Shown: positions 9,860 through 19,591, counted from the first letter of the stretch. The stretch: DNA of 64,000 bases from Deltaproteobacteria bacterium (GCA_002747175.1 PDTK01000028.1:1-64000); one strand, 5' to 3'. Notes: generated by a model not told the origin, from the letters alone. Numbers and translations are program-made.

Positions 9860-11182
9860 TCACGAATAAATATTGCGACAGTGGGTTTCCTTGATCATGA
9901 AGGTCGATGCCAGTGCAATCAGTCCAAAAAACAGCATGGCGATAAAGCCGTGCTGGTAATTACTTGCAGAATATATGCGGATACCGTTCTCAACGGTCCC
10001 ATCCCAGGACAGATCGACAAGCCAGCCGAAGAGGGGTTGCATCAGGGTCGCACCGAAGAAACAGCCCGTATTGACCACACTTACAGCCATTCCCGACAAA
10101 TCCGGATGGGCGATTTCCTTGGCGGAAGCAAAGGTCAGCACGAATCCCCCACCGGCAAGTCCCAGCACGCCAAACAGCACAAATCCCGCTCCACCCGGAG
10201 ACCAGGGGGCAAACATGAACAGCAGCCAGGCGAAGACATAGCTGGCAACACTGCAAACGATGAGCGGCTTGCGTTTACCGATACGGTCTGAGAACCAGCC
10301 GAAGAAAAGGGACCCGACAGCGAAACTGAAAAGCATGATCGTCATATGGTCGGCGGCAGCTTCCCTGGCCAAGCCGTGGACATCCCTGAGATAGGGGATG
10401 CCCCACAAGCCCATTAACGCGTAGAGGGCCCCCACCATGCCGAACTGCACCCAGAAACCGGGCCATAGATGAAAGATCCGGACGACGCTGCCCAGACTTC
10501 GGAGCCAGCCTTGTCTTCTGCCAGCCGCATCGCCGACGGCGTTGGTGTAGACGTTGGGTGCCGAAAATCCCAGGTCTTCGGGTCGGTTTCGGACGAACAG
10601 GTATCCCAACAATGCCAGGGCCAGGGACAGCCCACCGATACCGATGAACACCGTTCGCCAGGCCATCACAGACAGGACTTGGGCCAGCGGACCGGCCGCC
10701 AGGACGGATCCGAGGTTGCCGAACAGCAGGGTCAATCCGCTCATGATTCCGAACACGCTTTGGTGGAACCATACGGAGTTGCTTTTCATGATGCTTACGA
10801 ATACCGACGAGACCCCAAGCCCCACCAGGAAGCGGCCCACGCATGCCACCTCGAAGGATCCGGCCAGTCCGAATACCAGCGACCCCGTACCGGCGATGAG
10901 ATTACCGAATACGATGGACGTTCGGGTTCCCAGCGTGTCCGCGATGACACCTGACGGTATCTGCATAAAAGCGTATACGAAAAAATAGATGGCGGACAAA
11001 GACCCCAGTCGTGTACCGGTTGTTTGAAATTCCGCCATCAGGAATTCTGAAACGACACCGGGCGCCATGCGGTGAAAGTAGACCAGAACATAGGTCAATA
11101 TGATAATGACGAATATGGACCATCTGGCCGTTTCGAACTGAAGATCGGGTGTTGCTGCACTGCCGGTCGATTGCTTTCCCAT
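9860..11182 (-). CDS. MFS transporter
   Basis: 12-TM-like hydrophobic pattern, 'YFHRMAPGVVSEFLMAEF', 'FGWFSDRIGKRKPLIV'; start placed at MGKQSTGS. Confidence 0.9.
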   Translation of the reverse strand: MGKQSTGSAATPDLQFETARWSIFVIIILTYVLVYFHRMAPGVVSEFLMAEFQTTGTRLGSLSAIYFFVYAFMQIPSGVIADTLGTRTSIVFGNLIAGTGSLVFGLAGSFEVACVGRFLVGLGVSSVFVSIMKSNSVWFHQSVFGIMSGLTLLFGNLGSVLAAGPLAQVLSVMAWRTVFIGIGGLSLALALLGYLFVRNRPEDLGFSAPNVYTNAVGDAAGRRQGWLRSLGSVVRIFHLWPGFWVQFGMVGALYALMGLWGIPYLRDVHGLAREAAADHMTIMLFSFAVGSLFFGWFSDRIGKRKPLIVCSVASYVFAWLLFMFAPWSPGGAGFVLFGVLGLAGGGFVLTFASAKEIAHPDLSGMAVSVVNTGCFFGATLMQPLFGWLVDLSWDGTVENGIRIYSASNYQHGFIAMLFFGLIALASTFMIKETHCRNIYS

Positions 11183-11355
11183 CCGATGTTGACTCCGTAG
11201 CGTGTAAAATGAAGCCCCCTTGAAGGGGGCTAAAATCCAAACCAAAGAACATCGAACATTCAACTTGGCACATTGAACATTATTTTATTTCACCCGCTTC
11301 GCTCAAGCCCCCAGACTCGCAAAGAAAAGTGCCATTTCTTGATTTTCACCAATGG

Positions 11356-13041
11356 TCAGGGAAAAGCGTCCGGCGGCGTCACCGTCATGCGGGACAGGGA
11401 CACCCGGGTCACCAGGGGACGAAGTCCTGCAGCACGCGCCTGGCTGTATACATGAGCGGCATTGGCCGTGGAGATGCAGTAATCCACCGAAAAAACCGGC
11501 AGGTCCCTGGAAAGATACATCTGATACTGGGCCAGCCGATTGGCGGTGGACCAATCGTCTTCGTGACGTTCGTGCAGATCTCCGGCCCGGGGATCATCCC
11601 AGTCGGCGTCACCATCACCGTGGTACCAGGTGTCTTCCACGGCCAGGGCGTCTATGGCGGCGGCATAGCGTGACGGAGCGCTGTCGATCAGATAGGGAGC
11701 GTTTTGGGGGATCACCAGAAATTCCGGATCTACGGCCCGGCCCGCAGAACCAATTTCTTCAATGAATTCGATCATTTCGAACGCCGGATCGACACCGTCC
11801 TGCTCGGCCGCATCGATAACGGCGTCGTCGTCGTAAGCCTCCACCCAGTCGAGATAGACACCATCGAAACCATAGCGGGCCAGGGTGGCGATGATGCCTT
11901 GGGAGCCAAGCCAAATCGTTTTCCACGCCTGACGCCAGAAAGCCACCGGGTAGTTGCCGCTCCAGCCGTCGGGGTCGATGGTCACCAGAAAGTCCGGAGA
12001 TCCCCGTTGGATGGCGGTCGGGGCCACCCAGTCCTCGCCCCAGTAATCACGGTAGTCTTCCGCCTGGCCGATATCGATATAGGCCAACAGAAGCCGCGGC
12101 TGGCCATCCGGTGTCCGGTCCAGTGCCGTTGTGATGGAAGCCGTATCGTAAGGCCATTGTGAAAAATTGTGGCCCGGCTCCAGGATCAGAAGCGGATAGT
12201 CGCTGGCCGCCAGGGCATCCACGGCGCCGTCCTGGTCCAAATTCTGGATCTGGTACATCCAGGTTTGAGCCGCCGCCAGACGTGCCGTTTTGTTCCCTGC
12301 GCATCCGGTATCGACCCCATTGCAGTCCTGGTCAATACCGTCCCCACAAACATCGATGGCGCCGGGGTGTACGGCCGCATCCGCATCGTTGCAATCTCCC
12401 TGGTATTCGCTGGTGCCGTCACCATCATCGTCCATATCCGGGGCGCCGGTATACAGGACAGAGATGGTACGCTTGAAGGGAACAAATCCGGCGGCAAAAA
12501 CATACAGGGGCGAAATTTGCCGGTTATCATTCAGGGAGACGTCCAGGCTGTATTGACCGAGGTGGTCGCCACAGGAAAACATGCTCTGTCCGTTGGCCAG
12601 AACCAGGGCACATACCGGCGTGCCGTCAGACTGGATTGTCCCGCTGACATTGACGGTGCTGTCCGTTTGGCCTGCGGAGACCGAGGAAGTCACGGCAAGT
12701 GACCGGCTGTCCGCCGATGCACGGGCCATGGCGATATCAATGGATACGGCTCCCGACGGTGTTATCGTTTTCCTGAACGGTGCGAAACCGTTGGCAAATG
12801 CCTGAACCGTGACTTCACCGTTTTTATCGAGGGGGACATCCAATTTGTATTGGCCTGAATTGGTGTCACATGAAAACATGCGCTGCCCGTTGACCAGGAC
12901 CAGGGCGCAGACGGGCATCCCCTCAGCCGTCACCTCACCGTCGATCTCAATCCATGTTGCCGCAACGCACCATGGGGCCATGTTGAGGATGCCGGCAATG
13001 ACAACAACAATCATCGCCCCATAGGTTCGTAAAGGTTTCAT
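11356..13041 (-). CDS. Secreted protein: two PVCALVL(A/V)NGQ repeat modules, MopE-like motif, GH114/TM1410-like endo-alpha-1,4-polygalactosaminidase domain
   Basis: Signal peptide; two copies of 'G.PVCALVL.NGQ.MFSC...G.Y.LDV.L'; 'GDCNDADAAVHPGAIDVCGDGIDQDCNGVD'; 'LLLAYIDIGQAEDYRDYW', 'YGFDGVYLDWVEAYDD'. Confidence 0.85.
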   Translation of the reverse strand: MKPLRTYGAMIVVVIAGILNMAPWCVAATWIEIDGEVTAEGMPVCALVLVNGQRMFSCDTNSGQYKLDVPLDKNGEVTVQAFANGFAPFRKTITPSGAVSIDIAMARASADSRSLAVTSSVSAGQTDSTVNVSGTIQSDGTPVCALVLANGQSMFSCGDHLGQYSLDVSLNDNRQISPLYVFAAGFVPFKRTISVLYTGAPDMDDDGDGTSEYQGDCNDADAAVHPGAIDVCGDGIDQDCNGVDTGCAGNKTARLAAAQTWMYQIQNLDQDGAVDALAASDYPLLILEPGHNFSQWPYDTASITTALDRTPDGQPRLLLAYIDIGQAEDYRDYWGEDWVAPTAIQRGSPDFLVTIDPDGWSGNYPVAFWRQAWKTIWLGSQGIIATLARYGFDGVYLDWVEAYDDDAVIDAAEQDGVDPAFEMIEFIEEIGSAGRAVDPEFLVIPQNAPYLIDSAPSRYAAAIDALAVEDTWYHGDGDADWDDPRAGDLHERHEDDWSTANRLAQYQMYLSRDLPVFSVDYCISTANAAHVYSQARAAGLRPLVTRVSLSRMTVTPPDAFP

Positions 13042-13068
13042 TTTACTTATTTTTCCAAATTCGTCTGT

Positions 13069-14454
13069 TTATTGGGTCAGATTGGTACCGGTCAACTCCA
13101 GGGTCAAAGGCTCTCCCATAAACGAAAAATGGCCGATGCTCTTGATCATGCCGATTCCCCGGGCGACCCAATAGTGAACCTCTACATCTTCCTGGCCGAT
13201 AGTGCCATTGGTATACTGGGGAATTGTGGTGGTGCGGACCACCTCGACGATGTTGGTATAGGTCGTCTGGTTAACGGTCATGCTCGCCTGATGGCCGACA
13301 ATTTTCCATGTTTCGACGGAAGTGATCGGCACACTGTTTCTCGTGGTTTTGTCCATCCCACTACCGGTTATCGTGGCATCGATATCGGCTGTGCCGGATA
13401 CCGTTCCGGCTTCGCTGTAAGTGTATCCGTCGGGGAGCTGATCCAGATCGGTGCGGTCCAAAAACCATTCCACGGGGCTGTTCCATTGGGTGGCAGCGTC
13501 AATGCTAACGACCGCAGACTGACCCAAGAAAGACAGGTTCATGCCGATATCCATTTCCTGGGAATCAATCAGGGTTTTGCCCTCGGCCGTTACCAAATTC
13601 TCGGCAAAGTCGGCCGTACAGGATCCCGAGGCGGCACCGCTGACGCTCCCGCTGAAGCTGCCTCTGCGGACCAGCGAGTGCGGATCGATAGACAGATGGA
13701 TGTCGTTGAAATTGAAATTCATGGTCGTACCTTCCACCGCAATCTGAATGCCGTCATTGGCGATGTGGTAATCCCAGTACAGGATCATGGGGGTGCCGGC
13801 GGCATCCTTGTACGTGGTTGGTGAAAAGGATTCTCGGCCGTCCTGGTCGGGTTCATAGGTTCCGATTTCCTCGGCCGTGTACACGTATTTGTAAGGCGGC
13901 AGGCCCCTGCAAAATCCGTAAAAGGTTACGCTGCCATCCGTTTCGAGGGGTACGTCCAGACTGAAGCTGCCCTTTGGCTTCGATTTATCCGAACAGGTGA
14001 AGGCGTGTTGCCCGTTGGCCAACACCATGGCGCATACCGGCTGCCCGTTGCGGCTCACCGTGCCTTCGATCACACCGCGGCTATTGTTTTTGGCCTCCAC
14101 TGTGGCGTCGATGGTCAGGGCCGGGTCGCTGTCCGATCTTTCCATGACCACGGTCAAGGCTGCGGCCTCGGCCGGTGAAACTGTCTGGCTGTAAGGTGCC
14201 AGGCCGTTACAGAAGACCAGCACCGTTATTTCCTGCTCGGAACCCGGCGGACAGGTGAAATCGAAGCTGCCGTCACCCCAAGAGCTGAAGACGTGTTGCC
14301 CGTTGGCCAGGACCATGGCAGACACCGGCGTACCGTTGTAGAGTACATTGCCGGCGACCTTGGTCCATCCGTCGTCGTCGGCCAGGATCGGTTTGGCAAT
14401 GGATACGATCAGACAACCGATCAACACCAGTAAAGACGACTTAATTTTGTTCAT
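13069..14454 (-). CDS. Secreted protein with two copies of the same PV(C/S)AMVLANGQ module
   Basis: Signal peptide from MNKIKSSLLVLIGCL; 'GTPVSAMVLANGQHVFSS' and 'GQPVCAMVLANGQHAFTCSD'. Confidence 0.8.
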   Translation of the reverse strand: MNKIKSSLLVLIGCLIVSIAKPILADDDGWTKVAGNVLYNGTPVSAMVLANGQHVFSSWGDGSFDFTCPPGSEQEITVLVFCNGLAPYSQTVSPAEAAALTVVMERSDSDPALTIDATVEAKNNSRGVIEGTVSRNGQPVCAMVLANGQHAFTCSDKSKPKGSFSLDVPLETDGSVTFYGFCRGLPPYKYVYTAEEIGTYEPDQDGRESFSPTTYKDAAGTPMILYWDYHIANDGIQIAVEGTTMNFNFNDIHLSIDPHSLVRRGSFSGSVSGAASGSCTADFAENLVTAEGKTLIDSQEMDIGMNLSFLGQSAVVSIDAATQWNSPVEWFLDRTDLDQLPDGYTYSEAGTVSGTADIDATITGSGMDKTTRNSVPITSVETWKIVGHQASMTVNQTTYTNIVEVVRTTTIPQYTNGTIGQEDVEVHYWVARGIGMIKSIGHFSFMGEPLTLELTGTNLTQ

Positions 14455-14786
14455 TTTTGCCTCCTTTTTACAAATATTGTCAACTTTGGGAACATATATC
14501 AAGCCCCCAGTAAATTACAAGCCGGCAGCGCTTTGGGTCAGGGTGAGTTTGTTTTACCTGAGTTGAACCATTCGCAATTGGATTTTAGCAATTAGCAGAA
14601 TGATTCCGGATTGTTAACGAAAAGCATGACGCTACCCGCCGGGTTAAGCCCTGATGTCTTGTAAAGATATGAAACAAAGGGGCCAAGCGCTGACGGCTAA
14701 AAGCGAATCACTTATCTTGGGTTCTATGGAGCAAAACATATGCGGTCATAAAGCAAATTCCGTGCCTTGCAAACGCTCACGTTTTT

Positions 14787-15731
14787 TCATTGCCGGCAGG
14801 CACCAATGGACAGGCGTCCGCAGCGCTTGCCGTTGAACCACACGGCACCTGCCAAGTAGGCATCGGTCAGGATGGCATCGTCCACGGCGGCGCCAACCAG
14901 ATTGGCGCCGGACAGGTTGGCATCGGTCAGGTTGGCGCCGGAGAGATCGGCCATTTTGAGATTGGTCTTTCCCAGATCGGCGCCTCGGAGATGGGCACCG
15001 GTCAAATCCGTGCCCAAGAGGACGGCTTCACGGCAATCGGCACTTTCCATTCGGGCGTTTCGCATGGTCGCGTGGACCAGCAAGGCCTGGCGCAGGTAGG
15101 CGCTCGACAAATCACCGTTTGTGAGATCGGCTTCGGTAAAATCCGTAGCAAGCAGCAGACTGTCGGTGAAATCCGCACCTGCTGCGATGGCGCGGGTCAG
15201 GTTGGCCCGGGTGAGATCGGCAAGTGATAAACGGGTATGGGACAGGTCCGCGCGGGTCAAGTCCGCGCCTTTCAACATGGCACCGGAAAGATCCAGACCT
15301 GCCAGGGTCCCGGCCTTGAGGTTGCAGCCCGCACATTGGCGAGCGTCGATCAAAGCCATGGTTTCCGCCGTCCGGCAGCGTCCGATGGAACCGGGACCAC
15401 AGGTTTTGCCGTTGACCCAGGTGGCGGCCGTCAAATCGGCCCCTTCCAGGTGGGCGCGCCGGGTGTCAGCATTGGTCAAATTGGCCTGCACCAGCGACGC
15501 CCCGGTCAGATCGGTGCCGGCCAGAACGGTTCCGACCAGATCGGCATCGGACAGGTCGGCGCCGCTCAGGTCGGCACCGCTCAGATCGCACAAACGACAC
15601 TGGCGGCTGGCTTCCAGACGTTCGCGCAGGCCGGTCGGTGCTACTAGCAACCGGCCCCCAAAAAACATGGTTGCCACCAGCAGTATGCTGATTGTGACGC
15701 TTATAAGGGCCTTTTTGAATCGGGACGACAT
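14787..15731 (-). CDS. Membrane-anchored pentapeptide-repeat protein
   Basis: N-terminal TM then many A(D/N)LXX repeats; two segments end in 'W(V/F)NGK.CG..SIG.CR'. Confidence 0.93.
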   Translation of the reverse strand: MSSRFKKALISVTISILLVATMFFGGRLLVAPTGLRERLEASRQCRLCDLSGADLSGADLSDADLVGTVLAGTDLTGASLVQANLTNADTRRAHLEGADLTAATWVNGKTCGPGSIGRCRTAETMALIDARQCAGCNLKAGTLAGLDLSGAMLKGADLTRADLSHTRLSLADLTRANLTRAIAAGADFTDSLLLATDFTEADLTNGDLSSAYLRQALLVHATMRNARMESADCREAVLLGTDLTGAHLRGADLGKTNLKMADLSGANLTDANLSGANLVGAAVDDAILTDAYLAGAVWFNGKRCGRLSIGACRQ

Positions 15732-16073
15732 ATAACGGCCTATCGAAAACGCTTCACTTTAATCAGAAAATTGTCTTCCATTTATTGTGGGAATCAACAC
15801 CCGGGCTTGTTCAAAAGACGGTTCAGATTGTGGCCCGTTACGCTCAAACAATCTAACCTTATTCGTTCTGTAAATTATGGTGCCGAATTTAATGAAGGTT
15901 TGCATTTTGACTGAATACAATCACGAAAATAAAGATTAATTAAATTTTTGATATGGAGTACCCGTTTCATTTGCTAAATTTTTTTAAAATAGTCAATTAT
16001 ATCGATTCCTATCCGGATGGTAACCTGTCTATTCAGGATTTTAGCATACGGATTTTTGCTGTCCTTCATTTCT

Positions 16074-16168
16074 TGATGGTTTCGTAAAAAGTTCTTTTCT
16101 ATCGATTTTACCCTGCATAACTTGTTGAAATTATTAAGGTCGATTTTTGATTTTTTACGGGACTATCA
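16074..16168 (+). repeat. 95-bp MITE-like repeat, copy 1
   Basis: 92/95 identical, without indels, to 17805-17899; ends are imperfect inverted repeats TGATGGTTTCGTAAAAAG / TGATAGTCCCGTAAAAAA. Confidence 0.9.
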
Positions 16169-16184
16169 TCTCTTCAAAGCTGTA

Positions 16185-16328
16185 TCAAAATTTCATTATT
16201 TTACTCATTTTTTTTTCAATATCTATGGAAAGTTTTTCTTTAAAGGAAGACTCCGCTACCCCGGATACCCGGTTTAGCGCACCGGGAGATGATTCCTCAT
16301 GACCGATGACAAATGCACATATTTTCAT
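16185..16328 (-). pseudogene. Truncated N-terminus resembling a phage-type N-acetylmuramoyl-L-alanine amidase
   Basis: MKICAFVIGHEESSPGALNRVSGVAESSFKEKLSIDIEKKMSKIMKF* preceded by AAAGGAG 7 nt from ATG; stops 17 nt from repeat copy 1. Confidence 0.5.
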
Positions 16329-16451
16329 CACTATGCTCCTTTGATTTAGATGAAAAACGTGTCGACAAAGCTAGGATATTGGTGCTTTACAGCTATTTTT
16401 TATATCTGTATAAGATATAGCTTTTACGATCAATAAGAAAGGCTATTAATA

Positions 16452-17764
16452 ATGGAAAAACTTCAGAAAAATATGGTTTTTGGACCGCTACGGCCATGGT
16501 TGTCGGCATTGTTATCGGTTCCGGTGTCTTCTTTAAGGCGGATGATGTATTAAAATCCTCCGGGGGCAGTCTACCCACGGCGTTGACCGCCTGGCTCATT
16601 GGCGGTGGTATCATGGTCGTGACCGCCTATGTGTTTTCGCACATTGCCACCCGTATTGGCAAAGTGAACGGTGTGGTAGATTATTTTGAAGAGGCATACG
16701 GGGAAAATGCCGGCTATATTGTGGCCTGGTTTATGACCTTTATTTATTATCCCACCCTGGTGGCCGTGCTGGCCTGGGTGTCTGCCAATTATACACAGGC
16801 CCTGCTGGGCATGGACAATGTGGTATGGATGATTTCTGTGGTGTATCTGGTATTGTTTTTTCTGCTGAATGTACTTACACCGGTGCTGGCCGGAAAATGG
16901 CAGGTGTCTTCTACGGTGATCAAGTTGATTCCCCTGGGCCTTGTGGCGTTGGTGGGCATGGTGAAAGGCGTGACTTCGGGTCAGATCATCGACAGTTTTA
17001 CCATGGGGGCCAAAGCGGTGAACGATGTCGGCGGTGGTCTGGCCGTGGCGACCTTATCCACCGCATTTGCTTATGAGGGTTGGATCATTGCCACTGCCAT
17101 TAATGCGGAACTTAAAGATGCGAAAAAGACACTGCCCAAGGCCCTTGTCGTCGGTACCCTGGTGGTTGTGGCGGTTTATATGCTGTATTATGTCGGTATC
17201 GCCGGTGTACTCTCCAATGACGAGGTACTCAAAGCCGGAGATGGTGCCCCTGTTCAGGTAATATCGCTGATTTTTGGTAAAATCAGCGCCTCTTTGCTTT
17301 CCGTTTTTGTGATTATCTCCTGTCTTGGCACCCTGAACGGGTTGATCATGGGCTGCGCCAGGGGGATGTATGCCATTGCCAGCCGGGGTATGGGGCCGGC
17401 CCCCATGGTATTCCGCACCGTTAATCCTAAAACCGATACTTCAATTGCATCGGCGGTGCTTGGCTTTATCATGTCCGCCATCTGGCTGGTGGTATGGTAT
17501 GGCAATTTTAACAACTGGTGGGGCGGTTTTATGGATATCTCCGAGCTGCCCATCGCATTCTTATATGTAATTTACATCTCTTTGTACTTATGGGTGATGA
17601 AAACCTTTATTGATCTGCCTGCAATCAGCCGTTTTGTTGCGCCGGTTCTGGCGTGCACAGGATCTGTTTTCATCATTTGGGGCGCTGTTCAAAAGGCCAT
17701 GTTTGCGCCCTTCCTGGTGATCACCCTGATTATGGTGGGCTCCGGGTTTCTGATTCGCAAATAA
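16452..17764 (+). pseudogene. APC-family amino-acid permease with an apparent 1-nt frameshift near the start
   Basis: ATG with RBS (AGAAAGG) at 16452 encodes MEKLQK, then the frame must shift by 1 nt in the A-run at 16467-16471 to reach YGFWTATAMVVGIVIGSGVFFKADDVL... (long ORF 16496-17764). Confidence 0.8.
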
Positions 17765-17804
17765 AAAATATTGACCGTGTTGGATCCGTTCAAAGGGCAC
17801 GCTT

Positions 17805-17899
17805 TGATGGTTTCGTAAAAAGGTCTTTTCTATCGATTTTACCCTGCATAACTTTTTGAAATTATTAAGGGCGATTTTTGATTTTTTACGGGACTATCA
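17805..17899 (+). repeat. 95-bp MITE-like repeat, copy 2
   Basis: 92/95 identical to 16074-16168, direct orientation, flanks the permease. Confidence 0.9.
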
Positions 17900-18004
17900 A
17901 TCGTGATGCCTCGGTAAAAAGTCGAATAGGTTGCGTCCGGATCGGAAGGATTATGCAGCGAGTCCGAACGGATCTGTTTGGGGGCCTTGAGGTCAATCGT
18001 TCTG

Positions 18005-18189
18005 TCGGCGGGAGGGCCAAAACGGCTTATGGCTTACTCCAGGGCGTTAATACAAAACGCCGAATCCAGTGTATTGGAAATCCGCCAGGACAAGATCTTG
18101 CGGCTGTGCCAGTCCATAATCGCCACAAGATACATGTATCCGCGTTCCATGGGGATGTAATTGATATCGGAAAGAATCTTTTTTTCCAT
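18005..18189 (-). mobile_element. IS3-family transposase (OrfB, rve core) remnant
   Basis: Minus-strand frame: MEKKILSDINYIPMERGYMYLVAIMDWHSRKILSWRISNTLDSAFCINALE*AISRFGPP; internal TAA, catalytic C-terminus missing. Confidence 0.85.
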
Positions 18190-18191
18190 CC

Positions 18192-19190
18192 TTAATCCCT
18201 GCTTTTTCGTTTCATCAACCGGTCATATGCATCAGACAGCCGGACAAATGTTTCCTGGTCACCTCCTTTGTCCGGGTGATGCTGTTTGGCCAATTTGCGA
18301 TATCGCCCGGTCAGTTCCCGGCCTCCCATTTTTTTGAGTGTTTCCACACTGACGCCGAACAATTGCGCATATTTGGCAAGGTTGACCCGCACACGCTCCG
18401 GCGGCCGGTGAATACGGTGGCGATTCATGAAATTGCGCAGTATGTCCTGAAACGGATCCTGCTCGGGAAAACGATAATCGAAAAACATGATCACATAACG
18501 AATCAGATGGGGACGCAAGCTTTCAGCCTTCCCGCAGCCTTGCCAGAAGCTGTCGTCCCGGTTAAGTCGGCACAGGGCATCAATGAAGACACGGTCCATT
18601 TTTTTCTGATCAAGCCCTTCGGGGTGACTGCGTGAAAATTGTTCGCTGAAGTGGCGCTGCAAATCGAATATTTCATATGTGTAGCGCACCCGTTCATGGG
18701 CTTTAAGGATGCGTTCGGCCGCGATGAAATCATATTCGATTTCGTCCCGCGATTTGCCGGTCAGACCTGAATAGAACCGATCGGGTATGCATCCCGTGCC
18801 CCGATGCCCGACCTGCCCCAGTTTCAGAAATTGCCGTCGGCAGCGATCGAAGTGGTGAACGGCGCTCGCCGGTGGACAGCGGTCGGTGGGCCTGCCGAAG
18901 CGATCCCGGCGATCAAAGCCTTCAATTACCCTGCGAATATGCGGTTCCACAAAGGGCAGAAAGAGCGGTTCCAGTTCATCCTGGGAGGCAGATATCCCCA
19001 ATTTCGCGATGGCGTCTTCAACATCCGAGTGGATGTAGAATCCGTTTCCTCCGGGATAGACGATGTATTGGGCGGGATTATCGCCCAGATCGAATAGGTC
19101 CCGGCTGCGAAAGCAGCGTCCGTCGCCATAAGACTGCCGGATGATATAGCGCAAGCCCCGGTTTTTGTCGGATATGCGGGCAAGGTACAT
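18192..19190 (-). CDS. J-domain (DnaJ-like) protein
   Basis: C-terminal 'GRELTGRYRKLAKQHHPDKGGDQETFVRLSDAYDRLMK' with HPD motif. Confidence 0.85.
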   Translation of the reverse strand: MYLARISDKNRGLRYIIRQSYGDGRCFRSRDLFDLGDNPAQYIVYPGGNGFYIHSDVEDAIAKLGISASQDELEPLFLPFVEPHIRRVIEGFDRRDRFGRPTDRCPPASAVHHFDRCRRQFLKLGQVGHRGTGCIPDRFYSGLTGKSRDEIEYDFIAAERILKAHERVRYTYEIFDLQRHFSEQFSRSHPEGLDQKKMDRVFIDALCRLNRDDSFWQGCGKAESLRPHLIRYVIMFFDYRFPEQDPFQDILRNFMNRHRIHRPPERVRVNLAKYAQLFGVSVETLKKMGGRELTGRYRKLAKQHHPDKGGDQETFVRLSDAYDRLMKRKSRD

Positions 19191-19454
19191 GGTTGCGGAC
19201 CCTTTTTGCGGGTGTGATGAAATTTATAAAATAATGGCCCTTTGCAAAAAGGCAACGGTCTGAGGCCATCGGCATGCGCGTTGCCTATTTCTGGACAGAC
19301 ACTCACTAAATGGCATGTCCCCAAAAAAACATCGACATCTTTATCCCTCCGGCTGGGACAATGCCAATCGGGATATTCGGTTTTCGGTTGCCTGCGAACC
19401 CAAGCCTTGATATCTTTGCGATGCATACGGCAATCCGCCAAAAGCCATTAACGC

Positions 19455-19510
19455 TTTTGTACCTGCTTACGGGGCAGGGCGCCAATACCCTGTGAACGCT
19501 TACACGTTTT
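19455..19510 (+). repeat. Short hairpin-like copy of the GTACCTG...GTTCACAGGG repeat family
   Basis: TTGTACCTGCTTACGGGGCAGGG...CCCTGTGAACGCTTACA; both arms recur at the ends of 29446-29611. Confidence 0.65.
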
Positions 19511-19591
19511 TGACAATGCCATGAAAGTCGACGCCGGCCAGTTGATACGCGAATTGGTCGATCATATCAAACAGAACGATCAGGGTGATCA

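Noticed and set aside
14790-15647. Plus-strand ORFs with repetitive GQIGxGQVG translation and the apparent DNA tandem repeat
   Set aside because: Explained by the pentapeptide-repeat gene on the minus strand; not a CRISPR or independent repeat gene
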